DNA of 64,000 nucleotides from positions 62,001-126,000 of the forward strand of contig NZ_JAKEIO010000002.1 of assembly GCF_021474405.1 (NCBI RefSeq), in the 5' to 3' direction. The translations under genes were made by a program, and so were the position numbers. The stretch comes from [Streptosporangium] indianense. Lineage in GTDB: Bacteria; Actinomycetota; Actinomycetes; Streptomycetales; Streptomycetaceae. Below, piece by piece: positions 63,516 through 64,000 of this stretch. The notes below the pieces were generated by a model. The model did not search any database. It was given only the letters and a program-made list of their open reading frames with translations, and had not been told where the DNA came from. Positions within the stretch are counted from its first letter, which is position 1. Every line of letters begins with the position of its first letter.

Positions 63516-63690
63516 GAGAGCGCCGATCTCGCTCAGGCGCGCGGGCGGCGAAAGACGGGCCGGCGTCGCGGTGACGGCCCCGCCGCGCGTCGAGCGGCCG
63601 TCGGCGTGAGAGCGCCGGCCCCGCTCAGGCGCGCGGGCGGCGAGACGGGCCGGCGTCGCGGTGACGGCCCCGCCGCGAGCGAGCGGCCGG
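63516..63690. repeat. Tandem duplication of about 92 bp
   Basis: A unit beginning GAGAGCGCCG at 63516 recurs at 63608. Both share GCTCAGGCGCGCGGGCGGCG and GACGGGCCGGCGTCGCGGTG plus ACGGCCCCGCCGCG, with a few substitutions and small gaps near the edges. The 330 bases between the Rieske gene and the next gene hold no credible coding frame, only this repeat. Confidence 0.85.
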
Positions 63691-63721
63691 GCTCACGTTC
63701 CGGCGGGCCCGACCGCCGCCC

Positions 63722-64000
63722 TCACGGGCGGGGGTTGGTGCGGCGCCACCGCGGGCGGGCGTCGTAGCCCCGGCGTCCTGCCACCGACGCGCAGCGTGGG
63801 CACTGGCGCCGTACCCGGTCCGCGGCGCCACCGGACTCCGGGAAGGTATCGGGCCAGCCCACGTGCGGGAAGCGGACCAGCCGGGAGCGGCTGAGGGACA
63901 GGCCGCAGACCGTCTCGTTGCGGCCCGGCTCCCAGGCGTGCACCTCGCCGGAGGGCAGCCGGCGCCGCCCCTCCTCCTCGTCGGTCCACTGCCCGGACGC
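63722..64000 (-). CDS. Hypothetical protein, 5' end beyond window
   Basis: The minus-strand frame is open from base 64000 to the stop at 63722, giving 92 visible residues. It includes QWTDEEEGRRRLPSGEVHAWEPG, RNETVCGLSLSRSRLVRFPHV, FPESGGAADRVRRQCPRCASV and the Arg-rich end. A single Cys (CGLS) and a CPRC pair could form a small metal site. The continuous frame through GEVHAWEPG argues against a start at the internal GTG near 63943. It resembles small conserved streptomycete hypothetical proteins; the function is unknown. Confidence 0.72.
   Translation of the reverse strand, partial: ASGQWTDEEEGRRRLPSGEVHAWEPGRNETVCGLSLSRSRLVRFPHVGWPDTFPESGGAADRVRRQCPRCASVAGRRGYDARPRWRRTNPRP

Overview
This window is high-GC actinobacterial chromosome, very probably Streptomyces. 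Codon third positions are almost all G or C, GTG and TTG starts are common, and genes are packed with ATGA, GTGA and TGATG overlaps. Typical streptomycete families occur: SpoIIE-type PP2C phosphatases with PAS and GAF domains, a GAF-ANTAR regulator, an F420-type luciferase-like enzyme, Cys leader peptides and a SAM-IV-type riboswitch. No tRNA, rRNA, CRISPR array, insertion sequence or prophage was seen.

Layout. 1-7995: housekeeping and stress genes, namely a truncated ABC-F ATPase, peptide deformylase, a PepSY membrane protein, a TPR protein, a MarR pair divergent from a pirin, a cold-shock protein and an epoxide-hydrolase-like enzyme. 8067-19698: catabolic cluster A, with thiolase, HAD phosphatase, acyl-CoA ligase, TetR regulator, three SDRs, crotonase, acyl-CoA dehydrogenase, APH-type kinase and TesB thioesterase. 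The HAD, kinase and dehydrogenase are the three domains of mammalian ACAD10, encoded here as separate genes. The kinase and dehydrogenase also match the LvaA/LvaC logic of levulinate catabolism, so the likely substrates are 4-hydroxy- or 4-oxo-acyl-CoAs. Three copies of one 22-bp element overlie its promoters, and three broken beta-oxidation genes lie at its 3' side.

19917-26919: a sensor phosphatase, an acetate-type symporter with its DUF485 partner, a catalase-like haem protein and an F420-type oxidoreductase. 27054-42099: a sulfur-scavenging region. A Cys leader peptide precedes a GST-like gene. A SAM-IV-type riboswitch plus a second leader precede an ABC importer followed by four flavin monooxygenases. 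A LysR gene is divergent from a third leader and SfnG, SsuE, SfnB-like and SsuD genes. The logic is import of an organosulfur compound, then oxygenolytic C-S cleavage with FMNH2, under sulfur control.

43047-54130: a steroid C/D-ring (HIP) degradation cluster resembling the mycobacterial KstR2 regulon: two SDRs, EchA20, IpdA, IpdB, IpdC, two acyl-CoA dehydrogenases, a crotonase, IpdF, KstR2 and FadA6. Two matching 14-bp operators sit in its two divergent promoter regions.

54210-64000: a small Cys protein, a TetR/MFS efflux pair with a double palindromic operator, glutamate dehydrogenase, a GAF-ANTAR protein, a secreted EEP-family hydrolase, a second PAS-GAF-PP2C phosphatase, an orphan Rieske oxygenase, a tandem repeat and the 3' end of a hypothetical gene running off the right edge.
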